64,000 bases of DNA from an uncultured Chloroflexota bacterium (GTDB lineage Bacteria > Chloroflexota > Anaerolineae > Anaerolineales > Anaerolineaceae), in NCBI GenBank assembly GCA_902791025.1, contig CADATZ010000012.1, positions 1-64,000 of the forward strand, read 5' to 3'. Below, piece by piece: positions 10,890 through 18,843 of this stretch (position 1 is the first letter of the stretch; every line of letters begins with the position of its first letter). The position numbers and the translations under genes were made by a program. The notes beneath the pieces were generated by a model that had not been told where the DNA came from, did no database searches, and was given only the letters and a program-made list of their open reading frames with translations.

Positions 10890-11417
10890 TTAACTGTTCT
10901 GGGTTCCCAGTTTGACTTCTGCTCTGCGGTTGAGGGCAGTAACGCACTCCTGTGCCACTTTGTTCAGATCCTTGATCGCGGCGTCGATCCCGTCATTTGC
11001 GGCGACGGCGTCTTCCACTTTGTCGACAGACCCTTTGACGGAGTCAGCAAGATCAAAGAGGTAAAGATCATAGTCATAAAGCTGCTGGAGGGCAATATCG
11101 TCCACTTTCACAGCGTCGGCAAGACCGGCGTATCCATAGGCAGCGGTCTTGATGCGGTCGGCAAACTGACGGATCTTCAGCGCGGCGGATTCCAGGTCGC
11201 TGAGGTACATGATCCCGGCTCCTTTCGCGAGGTCTTTTTCGATCGCGGAGATCCGTGTCCACTGTTCGGAAAAGCGCTGAGCAATGTTTTCACGTACGAT
11301 CTTGTCGGTATCTCTGCGGTCTTCCAGCTTTTCATATCCTTTGATTCCGGGGATCTTTTCCCACAACTTCTGCAGCCCGCTTTTTTGTGAGCTGACGAGT
11401 TCATTCAGGTTTTCCAT
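10890..11417 (-). CDS. Hypothetical helical protein, SPFH neighbour
   Basis: A 175-residue protein of unknown function with no signal peptide or membrane segment. It is predominantly helical and charged, opening MENLNELVSSQKSGLQKLWEK, with heptad-like hydrophobic spacing through most of its length, so a coiled coil is likely. It lies just upstream of the SPFH-HTH gene on the same strand and is separated from it by a palindromic repeat. Association with the SPFH protein is inferred from position only. The start at 11417 has GGAGCAACC nearby. Confidence 0.65.
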   Translation of the reverse strand: MENLNELVSSQKSGLQKLWEKIPGIKGYEKLEDRRDTDKIVRENIAQRFSEQWTRISAIEKDLAKGAGIMYLSDLESAALKIRQFADRIKTAAYGYAGLADAVKVDDIALQQLYDYDLYLFDLADSVKGSVDKVEDAVAANDGIDAAIKDLNKVAQECVTALNRRAEVKLGTQNS

Positions 11418-11460
11418 ATTTGGTTGCTCCTTCCGGGGAAAACGATTCCCCTTGATAACT

Positions 11461-11572
11461 GGTATCGATTCGAATCGAGCGCACCTGGACAGCTTTGACG
11501 CTGCCGCGCAGCCGACACAGCAGAACTGTACTTGTGCTGTGCTGCCCGGTTCTGAACAGATACGATAACTGT
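11461..11572. repeat. Dispersed palindromic element, family B variant
   Basis: A related ~110 bp palindrome with inner arms GCGCACCTGGACAGC / GCTGTGCTGCCCGGTTC and a GCCGCGCAGCCGAC centre. The left end contains the perfect 14-bp palindrome TCGATTCGAATCGA at 11465-11478. The right end has GTTCTGAACAG followed by GATAACT. Similar variants lie at 48800 and 55401. Confidence 0.7.
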
Positions 11573-11716
11573 TAATAATTATAGTGCAGTTATCCCGTTT
11601 TGAGAAATTAATTTTTCGTTAATTCACAATAAAACGGTGTGGTTCATTCATTTTATCGGTGCTTTTTAAACAATTTGAAAAAAAATTCCTCTCTAAAGGG
11701 AATTTATAATATAATC

Positions 11717-11774
11717 GTAACTGTTCAGAACAGAATTGCATTGTCTGAAGCGCTGCCGGATTCTGAACGTTTAC
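11717..11774. repeat. Minimal copy of the palindromic element
   Basis: GTAACTGTTCAGAAC at 11717-11731 and GATTCTGAACGTTTAC, ending at 11774, flank only about 27 bases of unrelated sequence. It looks like an internally deleted copy and sits in the leader of thrH. Confidence 0.6.
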
Positions 11775-11805
11775 TGATGAAAAAATGAACGGAAAGGCTG
11801 TAAGA

Positions 11806-12405
11806 ATGAAGATAGTCTGTCTTGATTTGGAAGGAGTTCTTGTTCCGGAGATTTGGATCGCATTTTCTGAAGCGAGCGGAATCCCGGAACTGCGGAGAAC
11901 CACCCGGGATGAACCGGATTATGATAAGCTGATGAAATGGCGCATCAATTTGCTGAAAGAACGGGGACTGAAACTGCGGGATGTTCAAAACACGATTGCC
12001 ACGATCGACCCGCTGCCGGGGGCGCTGGATTTTCTCAACAGGCTGCGTGAACTGACACAGGTCGTCATCCTCAGTGATACCTTTACGGAATTTGCCTCTC
12101 CGCTGATGCGGAAACTTGGCTGGCCGACGATCTTCTGCAACTCGCTGGTCATTTCCGATGATGGTTTTATCAGTGATTTCAAGATGCGTATTGAGAATTC
12201 CAAGCTTTCCACGGTGAAAGCGCTGCAGTCGATCGGTTTTGAGACTATCGCTGCGGGGGACAGTTACAATGATCTGGATATGATCTTAAACTCCTATGCC
12301 GGGTTCCTCTTCCGCAGCACGGAAAAGATCAAAGCTGACTACCCACAGCTTCCCGCTTTTGAGGAATATGATGAATTTTTGGCTGCGATCAGGGAAAAAC
12401 TATAG
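11806..12405 (+). CDS. thrH: Phosphoserine phosphatase / homoserine phosphotransferase (ThrH)
   Basis: HAD-superfamily enzyme of about 199 residues acting in serine or threonine synthesis: ThrH dephosphorylates phosphoserine and can transfer the phosphate to homoserine. The N-terminus MKIVCLDLEGVLVPEIW carries the ThrH-type DLEGV nucleophile motif, followed by VVILSDTF (motif II) and AAGDSYNDLDM (motif IV). An in-frame ATG at 11785 exists, but the ATG at 11806 aligns with known ThrH and follows GGAAAGG. A palindromic repeat remnant lies upstream and heptads lie downstream. Confidence 0.9.
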   Translation: MKIVCLDLEGVLVPEIWIAFSEASGIPELRRTTRDEPDYDKLMKWRINLLKERGLKLRDVQNTIATIDPLPGALDFLNRLRELTQVVILSDTFTEFASPLMRKLGWPTIFCNSLVISDDGFISDFKMRIENSKLSTVKALQSIGFETIAAGDSYNDLDMILNSYAGFLFRSTEKIKADYPQLPAFEEYDEFLAAIREKL

Positions 12406-12430
12406 TGACCAGTGATTAGTGGTCAGTAAA
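12403..12430. repeat. Short heptanucleotide tract after thrH
   Basis: Units TAGTGAC, CAGTGAT, TAGTGGT and CAGTAAA run from the thrH stop codon with a 7-bp period. Confidence 0.6.
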
Positions 12431-12439
12431 AAAGGTATC

Positions 12440-12532
12440 TTTTCAGGACAGAGCACGTGGGGACTGGCATCTTGTGTCGCGAAGCCGACAGTAGGGTGCC
12501 TGTCCCCATGTGCGTCACTGCAGTTTCTGCAT
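12440..12532. repeat. Dispersed palindromic element, family A
   Basis: Inner arms GCACGTGGGGACTGGCA and TGCCTGTCCCCATGTGC flank the conserved TTGTGTCGCGAAGCCGACA centre. The ends are degenerate (TTCAGGAC, GTTTCTGCATAA). It lies between thrH and pepA and creates a misleading upstream extension of the pepA frame. Confidence 0.85.
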
Positions 12533-12566
12533 AAATGCGTTGAAAACAGTAATTAAGGAAGGATTT

Positions 12567-13922
12567 ATGGAAGAAATTTTTGATATTGCGAATGCTTTTG
12601 AGATTCGCCGATCCGATGAATTGGATGGCGATGTGATTTTTCATGTGACGGATGAAAAGACAGCTTTGCTGAAAAAGCCCGGTGATATGGTCGTTTCGGA
12701 AAACGGGATCACGATTTACGCCGGTGATGAAAAAACACAGGATCGCTGGCGCAAGACCGGCGGAAGGATCGCTTCCTGGGTGAAATCGCACTGTCCGGCA
12801 TCCGCTGCGCTTGACTGTGGTCCGGCAGATCAGCGTGAACTGCTGGTCGGTTTGTTCCTCGGTGCCTATGAATTTTCAAAATACAAGGAAGCGCCAAAGG
12901 AAGTTCCGGGACCGCTTTCCGTCGTGATGGAACAAGCTGTTTTTGATGAAGTGAAGATCATCTGTGACGCGCAGAACATGGCTCGTGAGTGGGCACATGA
13001 ACCGGCTTCCGTCATCAACCCGGTGACACTTGCGGAACGTGCGGAATCTTTTGCCCAGGTTTATGGCCTGAACTGCACAGTTTTGGACGATGAACAGCTG
13101 CGGAAGATGGGTGCGGGTGCGATCGTCGCGGTTGGACAGGGTTCCAAAACACCTTCCCGCATGATCATCCTCGAATATCCCGGAACAAAACCCGGCAAAC
13201 CGGTCGTGCTGGTCGGCAAGGCCATCACCTTTGATTCCGGCGGCCTTTCCATCAAGACGACGACCGGTATGCCGGATATGAAATACGACAAAAGCGGTGC
13301 GATGGCAGTATTCGGTATTCTGCGGGCAGCCTCACAGCTGAAGCTGGAAACTCCGGTGACCGGTGTGATCTGTGCCGCGGAAAATATGCCTTCCGATAAG
13401 GCTTACCGTCCGGATGATATTCTTCATTCCCTTTCCGGGAAGACGATCGAGATCAAGAGCACTGACGCTGAAGGACGTCTGGTGCTGGCAGATGGATTGA
13501 CCTATGCCCAGCAAAACCTTGATCCCCGCTGTATGATCGATTACGCCACGCTCACCGGTGCCTGTGTTGTGGCCTTCGGTCATACTCGTGCCGGCTGTAT
13601 GTGCACGGATGATGAAATGTTCAATGGTCTGTTTGCCGCCGGTGAGAAGACACAGGAACGCATCTGGCGTCTGCCTACTGATGAGGATTACATGGAACGG
13701 TTAAAGAGCAATGAGGCTGATATCAAAAATTCCGGCGGACGTGAAGGCGGTGTCTGCACGGCCGGTATGTTCCTGAAATCCTTCGTCAATGAGGGGATGC
13801 CGTGGGCGCATATGGATATCGCGGGTACTGCATACAATAACGATGGATCCGCTTATTTCTGTCCCGGGTCCACCGGTTTTGGCGTCCGTCTGACTGTGGA
13901 TTGGCTGAAGAGTATTCAATAA
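12567..13922 (+). CDS. pepA: Leucyl aminopeptidase (M17 family)
   Basis: Cytoplasmic two-metal aminopeptidase of 451 residues. The metal and active-site motifs are present: GKAITFDSGGLSIK at about 213-226 and the M17 signature STDAEGRLVLADG at about 297-309. The frame is open to 12510, but that part encodes the palindromic repeat; the ATG at 12567 follows AAGGAAGG at 12556-12562 and opens MEEIFDIANAF. The N-terminal domain is shorter and less conserved than in E. coli PepA, as is common. A terminator follows. Confidence 0.95.
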   Translation: MEEIFDIANAFEIRRSDELDGDVIFHVTDEKTALLKKPGDMVVSENGITIYAGDEKTQDRWRKTGGRIASWVKSHCPASAALDCGPADQRELLVGLFLGAYEFSKYKEAPKEVPGPLSVVMEQAVFDEVKIICDAQNMAREWAHEPASVINPVTLAERAESFAQVYGLNCTVLDDEQLRKMGAGAIVAVGQGSKTPSRMIILEYPGTKPGKPVVLVGKAITFDSGGLSIKTTTGMPDMKYDKSGAMAVFGILRAASQLKLETPVTGVICAAENMPSDKAYRPDDILHSLSGKTIEIKSTDAEGRLVLADGLTYAQQNLDPRCMIDYATLTGACVVAFGHTRAGCMCTDDEMFNGLFAAGEKTQERIWRLPTDEDYMERLKSNEADIKNSGGREGGVCTAGMFLKSFVNEGMPWAHMDIAGTAYNNDGSAYFCPGSTGFGVRLTVDWLKSIQ

Positions 13923-13954
13923 TCAGATTTCGTTTTTTATCGGATAACGAGTAT

Positions 13955-13995
13955 AAAGAGGACAGCAGATACGTTTTCCTGTCCTCTTTTCTTTT
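13955..13995 (+). terminator. Terminator of pepA
   Basis: Stem AAAGAGGACAG (13955-13965) with CTGTCCTCTTT (13979-13989), about a 13-base loop and a TTTCTTTT tail. Confidence 0.85.
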
Positions 13996-14026
13996 AAGGT
14001 GTTTTTTGTTATAATAGAAGCTGATT

Positions 14027-14872
14027 ATGAGGAGTTTGAGTTCTTTAATATCAACGGAACAAAGGATCCTTCAGATCCGTCCGATTGATGATTTATTGTT
14101 TAATTTGATGTATCAGGACAAAGCTGCCTGTCAAGAACTTATCAGAACAATCCTTGAGGATGATTCCCTGATCGTTTTGAATGTGACGGCGCAGGATACT
14201 GTCCCTAATTTGTTAGGCCGGGGTGTGCGGTTGGATGTTACCTGTCAAACAGCTGATGGACGGATCATTAATGTGGAAGTGCAGCGGTTTGACCGTGATG
14301 ATTACTTTCGGCGGATCCGCTATAATTCATCTGTTCTGACGGCACGCCATACACCAAAAGGAACGGATTTCAGAGATGTTGCTGAAGTATATATCATATT
14401 TATTACAGAATTCGATATAATTAAATCAGAAAAAACAGTCTGCCATATTAAATCTTTTATAGAGGAAACCGGAGAAATCATAGAGGATGGTTTGCATCGA
14501 ATCATTGTTAATGCAGCGAAATATGATGGAACCAAGCAAGCCAGATTAATGAAACATTTTCGGGAGAATTATTTTGAAGATAATGAATTTCCGGAATCAT
14601 CGAGACAAATCAGACATTTCAAAAGGACAGAGAAAGGACGAGACAAAATGGGTACAGTAATGCAATCCATAATAAACGATTATGTTAAGGAATACACTGA
14701 ATATCGTGATGCGCTGATGCTCATCAGGAACATTGAAACAATTGCTGATTCAATTCAGGGTTCAGAGCAAGATGCATGTCGTATTTTAAAAGTATCTTAT
14801 GAAGATTATCTGAATGCAAAAAAGCTTATTGAAGAGGTTCCAGCCGAAGAGCTTGATGAGGTTTTTGCATAA
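14027..14872 (+). CDS. Rpn/PDDEXK-family nuclease (transposase-like)
   Basis: A 281-residue protein of the Rpn / PD-(D/E)XK nuclease family (also labelled 'PDDEXK family transposase'), DNA endonucleases linked to recombination rather than true transposases. The opening IRPIDDLLFNLMYQD, the catalytic RLDVTCQTADGRIINVEVQR (Asp then ExQ) and the FRRIRYNSSVL helix are typical. The C-terminal third is a helical region ending in acidic residues. A TATAAT lies only 12 bases before the ATG and there is no Shine-Dalgarno sequence, so the message may be nearly leaderless. It is a single copy without inverted repeats. A paralogue is at 51297. Confidence 0.8.
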   Translation: MRSLSSLISTEQRILQIRPIDDLLFNLMYQDKAACQELIRTILEDDSLIVLNVTAQDTVPNLLGRGVRLDVTCQTADGRIINVEVQRFDRDDYFRRIRYNSSVLTARHTPKGTDFRDVAEVYIIFITEFDIIKSEKTVCHIKSFIEETGEIIEDGLHRIIVNAAKYDGTKQARLMKHFRENYFEDNEFPESSRQIRHFKRTEKGRDKMGTVMQSIINDYVKEYTEYRDALMLIRNIETIADSIQGSEQDACRILKVSYEDYLNAKKLIEEVPAEELDEVFA

Positions 14873-14909
14873 TAAGCATAACATATACCATTGGATAAGG
14901 AGAGAGCCA

Positions 14910-15656
14910 ATGAAACGATATTACCTTTTGATCATCTTACTCCTCGCGGCGCTTTTATTGTGCGGGTGCGGAGCAAAAGAAAAATATGAACCCTTCACCG
15001 AGCTTTCGAAAAAGACCGTTTCGCCTGCCCGTGAAGCCGAAATCCAGGCCGCATTGAACGGCACCTATCCCACTGCGACATCTGTGCCGACCATCGCTCC
15101 GCCGACTGAAGTTCCGATTGCTGCGCCTGCTTTTGATGAGAACAGCTTCTTTGCGGAAGTTGATAGCGGGTCCGGGATCGTAACCGATGAAGTCCCATTT
15201 GAACCGGAACCGACCGCGACCTCAACGCCGCTGCCGACACCGACACCGGAACCGACGGCAACAAAGCCTTACGATCCGAACATTATGATGTATAACACGA
15301 CAAACGGATTTACCACCTACACTTTGCAGGAAGGGGACAGCCTCGTTTGTCTGGGCCGCCGCTTTGACGTGAGCGTTTCTCACCTGTTGGCACAGAATGG
15401 GTTGACCGATCCGAATGAAGTCGGAGTGGGTGACATCGTGGTCCTGCCCCGCAACCCGAATGCCTGGAGCTTAATCGATGGTTACGGACGCCGCATGCTC
15501 GTTATGCATCCGACTACCTACACTACACGCGCCGGTGATACACTGTTCAGCATTGCCTGTGCTTTCGGTGATGTCCGTCCGGAGGATATTGCGATTCAGA
15601 ACCAGTTGGTCCTTGGTGAACCGCTCCAGTCGGGTCTGGTGATCGTCATTCCATGA
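14910..15656 (+). CDS. Lipoprotein with two LysM domains
   Basis: A 248-residue exported lipoprotein. Residues 1-19 form a signal peptide with lipobox ending CG/C20. A Thr/Pro-rich linker (PTPTPEPTATKP) spans about 100-127. Two LysM peptidoglycan-binding modules follow: YTLQEGDSLVCLGRRF at about 137-180 and YTTRAGDTLFSIACAF at about 203-248. It probably anchors to the membrane and contacts the wall. The frame extends upstream, but the ATG at 14910 has AAGGAGAG 6 bases before it. Its stop overlaps the tgt start by 4 bases (ATGA), so it heads the operon that contains the RNA-modification genes. Confidence 0.9.
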   Translation: MKRYYLLIILLLAALLLCGCGAKEKYEPFTELSKKTVSPAREAEIQAALNGTYPTATSVPTIAPPTEVPIAAPAFDENSFFAEVDSGSGIVTDEVPFEPEPTATSTPLPTPTPEPTATKPYDPNIMMYNTTNGFTTYTLQEGDSLVCLGRRFDVSVSHLLAQNGLTDPNEVGVGDIVVLPRNPNAWSLIDGYGRRMLVMHPTTYTTRAGDTLFSIACAFGDVRPEDIAIQNQLVLGEPLQSGLVIVIP

Positions 15657-16765
15657 TCGATTCGAAGTCTTACCCCGGTCTTGAAACCGCTCACGGGAAG
15701 CTGCTCTATCCGGTGTATCTGCCGGATGCGACCTATGGGATGGTGCGTGCTGTTGATGCCGGAGACCTTGAAAATGCAGGTGTGGCGGGCGTGGTAATGA
15801 ATACCTTCCACCTGATGCAGAAGCCCGGCAGTCTGGTGGTACAGTCGCTTGGCGGTATGCACCGCATGAGCGGATGGGAGCATCCCATCATTACCGATTC
15901 CGGCGGATTTCAGGCGTTTTCGCTGATTCGCGAAAATGAATCCTTCGGAAAGATGAATGAGGATGGTTTTATTTTCTATCCGGAAGGCAGCAAACGCAAG
16001 GTGCAGTTTACACCGGAAAAGACGGTCCAGCTGCAGCTCTCATTTGGAACAGATGTGGTGATCTGTCTGGACCAGTGCACTCATGTGGACGATGATGAGG
16101 CCGAACAAAAAAAATCGGTCGAGCGTACCATCAACTGGGCGAAGCGCTGCCGGAAGGAATTCGACCGCATTGTCCGTCAAAAGAAATTTATGGGGATCGG
16201 GCCCAAACTGTTTGCAGTGATCCAGGGCGGCGGTTCTTTTGAACTGCGGAAGCGCTGTGCTGAAGAACTGCTGGAGATTGGTTTCGACGGCTTTGGCTTT
16301 GGCGGATGGCCGCTGGATGCTGACGGAAATCTGCTTTATGACATTCTGGAATACACGAGGCAGCTGATCCCGCGGGAATTCCCGATCCATGCGCTGGGAA
16401 TCGGTCATCCGGAAAATGTCGCCCGTTGTTTTGACCTGGGATATGAGATTTTTGACTGCGCCATGCCGACCCGAGATGCTCGTCATGGCAGGCTTTATTC
16501 CTTTGACCCGGGTACTGCCAATTTCAGTGAAAAGTGGCTGAAATATATTTATATCAATGATGAAAAGCATATCCGCAGTGACAAACCGATCATGAAAGAT
16601 TGCGACTGCCCGGTCTGCCGGCGCTATTCGATAGGGTATCTGCGGCACCTTTTCAAGATGGGGGACAGCCTCTTCCCAAGGCTCGCGACAATTCATAACG
16701 TCCATGTCTTGACACGTCTCTGTGAGATATTGCGGGAAAGAAAATACAGGAGAACGGATGCCTGA
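15653..16765 (+). CDS. tgt: tRNA-guanine transglycosylase
   Basis: Exchanges guanine 34 of GUN-anticodon tRNAs for the queuosine precursor. 370 residues. Key residues visible: Asp82 in DSGGFQ, the nucleophile Asp268 in IFDCAMPTRDARHGR, and zinc ligands Cys317, Cys319, Cys322 and His348 (CDCPVC, TIHN). All fall at the spacing expected for a functional bacterial enzyme. It is translationally coupled to the LysM lipoprotein gene and overlaps the DUF2442 start. No other queuosine-pathway gene is in the window. Its operon continues into rRNA methyltransferase-like genes. Confidence 0.95.
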   Translation: MIDSKSYPGLETAHGKLLYPVYLPDATYGMVRAVDAGDLENAGVAGVVMNTFHLMQKPGSLVVQSLGGMHRMSGWEHPIITDSGGFQAFSLIRENESFGKMNEDGFIFYPEGSKRKVQFTPEKTVQLQLSFGTDVVICLDQCTHVDDDEAEQKKSVERTINWAKRCRKEFDRIVRQKKFMGIGPKLFAVIQGGGSFELRKRCAEELLEIGFDGFGFGGWPLDADGNLLYDILEYTRQLIPREFPIHALGIGHPENVARCFDLGYEIFDCAMPTRDARHGRLYSFDPGTANFSEKWLKYIYINDEKHIRSDKPIMKDCDCPVCRRYSIGYLRHLFKMGDSLFPRLATIHNVHVLTRLCEILRERKYRRTDA

Positions 16766-17078
16766 GCTGAGTCGTTTTGGATCAATGGTTAATTGTAAAT
16801 GTTATGCTGGTGAATTTCAGGAAAATATTAAAATAACAGATGTGAAACCACTGTGCGGAGGTATATTATTGGTTACTTTTTCAACCGGTGAAAAACGTTT
16901 GTTTGATATTACACAATTATCCGGGACTGCTTTTGAGCCTTTGAAAGATGAAAATATTTATCTGAATCCGGTTCTTTTTCATGGAGTGATTACATGGAAC
17001 AACGGAGAAATTGATATCGCTCCGGAATATGTTTATCAAAACAGTTTTGCTTATGAAGAGACCCCGGTCTATGCATAA
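16758..17078 (+). CDS. DUF2442 domain protein
   Basis: A 106-residue protein matching DUF2442: ITDVKPLCGGILLVTFSTGEKRLFDITQL, then FHGVITWNNGEIDIAPEYVYQNS. The family is small, has no proven function and is often found near toxin-antitoxin-like DUF4160 genes; none is present here. The ATG at 16758 follows AGGAG at 16748-16752 and overlaps the end of tgt by 8 bases, preferred over an in-frame ATG at 16722 deep inside tgt. It is more AT-rich than its neighbours, which suggests insertion into the operon. Confidence 0.85.
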   Translation: MPELSRFGSMVNCKCYAGEFQENIKITDVKPLCGGILLVTFSTGEKRLFDITQLSGTAFEPLKDENIYLNPVLFHGVITWNNGEIDIAPEYVYQNSFAYEETPVYA

Positions 17079-17095
17079 AGACTTTAGAGATTGAT

Positions 17096-17926
17096 ATGGC
17101 TGAAGAAATTGATCCGAAAAAATTGGCTGAGGAAATCGCGGAGACGAAGAAGGCGAAGCATATTGAGTTTGGGCTGATCCAGCAGGTGCTCAGCCGGGAG
17201 CTGCGGAATTCAAAGAACCGCAAGGAGATCGTCAAGAACGTCAAATCCAAGCTTTACCAGGTCTCTGGTGCTTACCGAAATGACAACCTTGATTACAGCA
17301 CGCTGAAGGAAAAACTGGCGGATGTCACGCCGGAAACGCCGCTTGATGAGCTGAAGGTTGTATGCCGGGAGATCATGCACACCCATGCCTCTACGCGTGA
17401 ACGCAGCGGGATCCTGGATGAGCTTTATGGGGAAATCTTCCGGGACATGCCCCAGCCGAAAACGATTTGTGACCTTGCATGCGGTCTGAATCCGTTTTCC
17501 ATCCCCTGGATGCCGCTGGAACCGGGTTTCCGTTATGAGGCTTTTGACCTGTTCAGCGATATGTCCGATTTGCTGAACTGTTTCTTTGAAAAGCGCGGTA
17601 TTGACGGGCAGGCTTCACAGGCGAATCTGCTTTACGGAATGCCCGGCGGTCCATATGATCTGGCTTTTCTGTTCAAGGTGATCCCCTGTCTGGAGCAGAT
17701 CGACAAATACGGCGGACGGCATATTCTCAATCAGCTTTCCTACAACGCACGTTATGCCGCGGTCAGTTTCCCCGGAGCCTCGCTCAGCGGGAAGGAAAAA
17801 GGAATGCCGCGGAATTATGAGGTGCATTTCATGAATATCGTTGATCAGGACGCCTGGGAGATCCGCAAGGTGAAATTCCCGACCGAACTGGTCTTTATCA
17901 TGAAATCAAAGGTCTTTTATGAGTAG
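17096..17926 (+). CDS. 16S rRNA (guanine-1405-N7) methyltransferase-like (Rmt/FmrO family)
   Basis: A 276-residue SAM-dependent methyltransferase of the FmrO/Rmt/ArmA family, whose known members methylate N7 of G1405 in the decoding site of 16S rRNA and give high-level resistance to 4,6-disubstituted aminoglycosides. Signature segments are all present: an N-terminal helical domain, HASTRER at 97-103, the SAM motif DLACGLNPF at 126-134, KVIPCLE at 194-200 and SFPGASLSGKEKGM at 224-237. The start is 17 bases after DUF2442 with a poor Shine-Dalgarno sequence, consistent with operon coupling. The next gene is a diverged paralogue, followed by an RsmF-like enzyme. Activity is inferred, not shown. 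Confidence 0.88.
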   Translation: MAEEIDPKKLAEEIAETKKAKHIEFGLIQQVLSRELRNSKNRKEIVKNVKSKLYQVSGAYRNDNLDYSTLKEKLADVTPETPLDELKVVCREIMHTHASTRERSGILDELYGEIFRDMPQPKTICDLACGLNPFSIPWMPLEPGFRYEAFDLFSDMSDLLNCFFEKRGIDGQASQANLLYGMPGGPYDLAFLFKVIPCLEQIDKYGGRHILNQLSYNARYAAVSFPGASLSGKEKGMPRNYEVHFMNIVDQDAWEIRKVKFPTELVFIMKSKVFYE

Positions 17927-17957
17927 GATTCAGGTATTGGATTTCAGGTTTCAGTAA
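17926..17957. repeat. Short heptanucleotide tract between methyltransferase paralogues
   Basis: Units AGGATTC, AGGTATT, GGATTTC and AGGTTTC follow the stop codon with a 7-bp period and fill the gap to the next start. Confidence 0.55.
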
Positions 17958-17965
17958 ACGCAGAG

Positions 17966-18802
17966 ATGAAATCACTTACGGAAAATGATATTGACCAAAT
18001 GACGGAGCGGGTTCTGAGTTCCCGGAAGTATTCGGCTATGGATTTACCGCCGGAGACGGTTCGGGACTTGATCCGGCAGGAAATCGCTGCAGGAAAACCG
18101 CCGAAAGAAGTAGAAAAGTCCATGCGGGAGAAACTGCATCAGATCATCGCTCCGTATCTTGGCGATCCGGATTATCCTTTGAAAGAGGAGCGGCTTGCGG
18201 CAGCGGCTGCCGAGGGAGAGGATGCGGTGAGGGACTGGTGTCTGCGGATGCTTTCTGTGCATACTTCGTCCCGGGAGCGCATCCCGCATATGACCGAGTT
18301 CTATCAGGCGATATTTGAACGGATCGGTGTGCCGGAAAGTGTTTTGGATGTGGCCTGTGCTTTCAATCCCTTCGCGTTTCCGTGGATGGGTCTGCCGAAA
18401 ACGACAGCTTACCATGCTTATGATTTGCATAGGCCGCGGGTCCATTTAATTAATAGTTTCTTTAAGGTTTATGGAATGAAGCCGCTTGCTGAGACAAAAG
18501 ATATCCTGCTGAACCCACCGGAAGCGATAGCAGATACCGCATTTTTCTTTAAGGAAGCACATCGCTTTGAATCCAGGAGAAAAGGCTGCAACCGGAATTT
18601 CTGGATCAGTCTGCCGGTGAAAACGATCGTTGTCACGCTTCCGGCGGAAAACCTGACCGGTCAGCATCAGATGCGGGACCGTCAGCGGAACCTGATTGAA
18701 AAGAATATTGATGGTCTTGGCTGGACTTATGAGGAAACGGAAATCGCCGGAGAAATGATCTTTATCATTGATAAAAGCTCAAAGTTCAAAGTTCAGATGT
18801 GA
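17966..18802 (+). CDS. Diverged second Rmt/FmrO-family methyltransferase paralogue
   Basis: A 278-residue tandem paralogue of the preceding gene. The shared framework is clear: VHTSSRER at 98-105, DVACAFNPFAFPWM at 128-141 and AYDLHRP at 151-157. However, the first glycine of the SAM loop is Ala (ACAFNP instead of ACGLNP). The KVIPCLE motif has become FKEAHRFE. The C-terminal SLSGKEKGM-Y-F block is replaced by NLTGQHQMRDRQRN. It may have a different target, act as a partner of the first protein or be inactive. The last residues (SSKFKVQM) are encoded by heptanucleotide repeats, so the original C-terminus may have been altered. Confidence 0.8.
   Translation: MKSLTENDIDQMTERVLSSRKYSAMDLPPETVRDLIRQEIAAGKPPKEVEKSMREKLHQIIAPYLGDPDYPLKEERLAAAAAEGEDAVRDWCLRMLSVHTSSRERIPHMTEFYQAIFERIGVPESVLDVACAFNPFAFPWMGLPKTTAYHAYDLHRPRVHLINSFFKVYGMKPLAETKDILLNPPEAIADTAFFFKEAHRFESRRKGCNRNFWISLPVKTIVVTLPAENLTGQHQMRDRQRNLIEKNIDGLGWTYEETEIAGEMIFIIDKSSKFKVQM
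18778..18800. repeat. Heptads inside a coding 3' end
   Basis: AAAGCTC, AAAGTTC, AAAGTTC and AGATGTG run with a 7-bp period across the last codons and stop of the second methyltransferase gene. Confidence 0.6.
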
Positions 18803-18843
18803 AATGCGATTTGCGTATCTGATTTTATTTGTAACATAGATAT

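Noticed and set aside
12440..12532. Short peptides containing SASRHKMPVP on the minus strand at 12440, 28561 and 59472, and extensions of pepA and the 27572 gene
   Set aside because: They are translations of the dispersed palindromic repeat, identical at several sites, and precede clear true starts with ribosome binding sites.
14027..14872. True transposase / insertion sequence
   Set aside because: The Rpn-type nuclease gene has no flanking terminal inverted repeats or target duplication, and the family is better described as PD-(D/E)XK nuclease.
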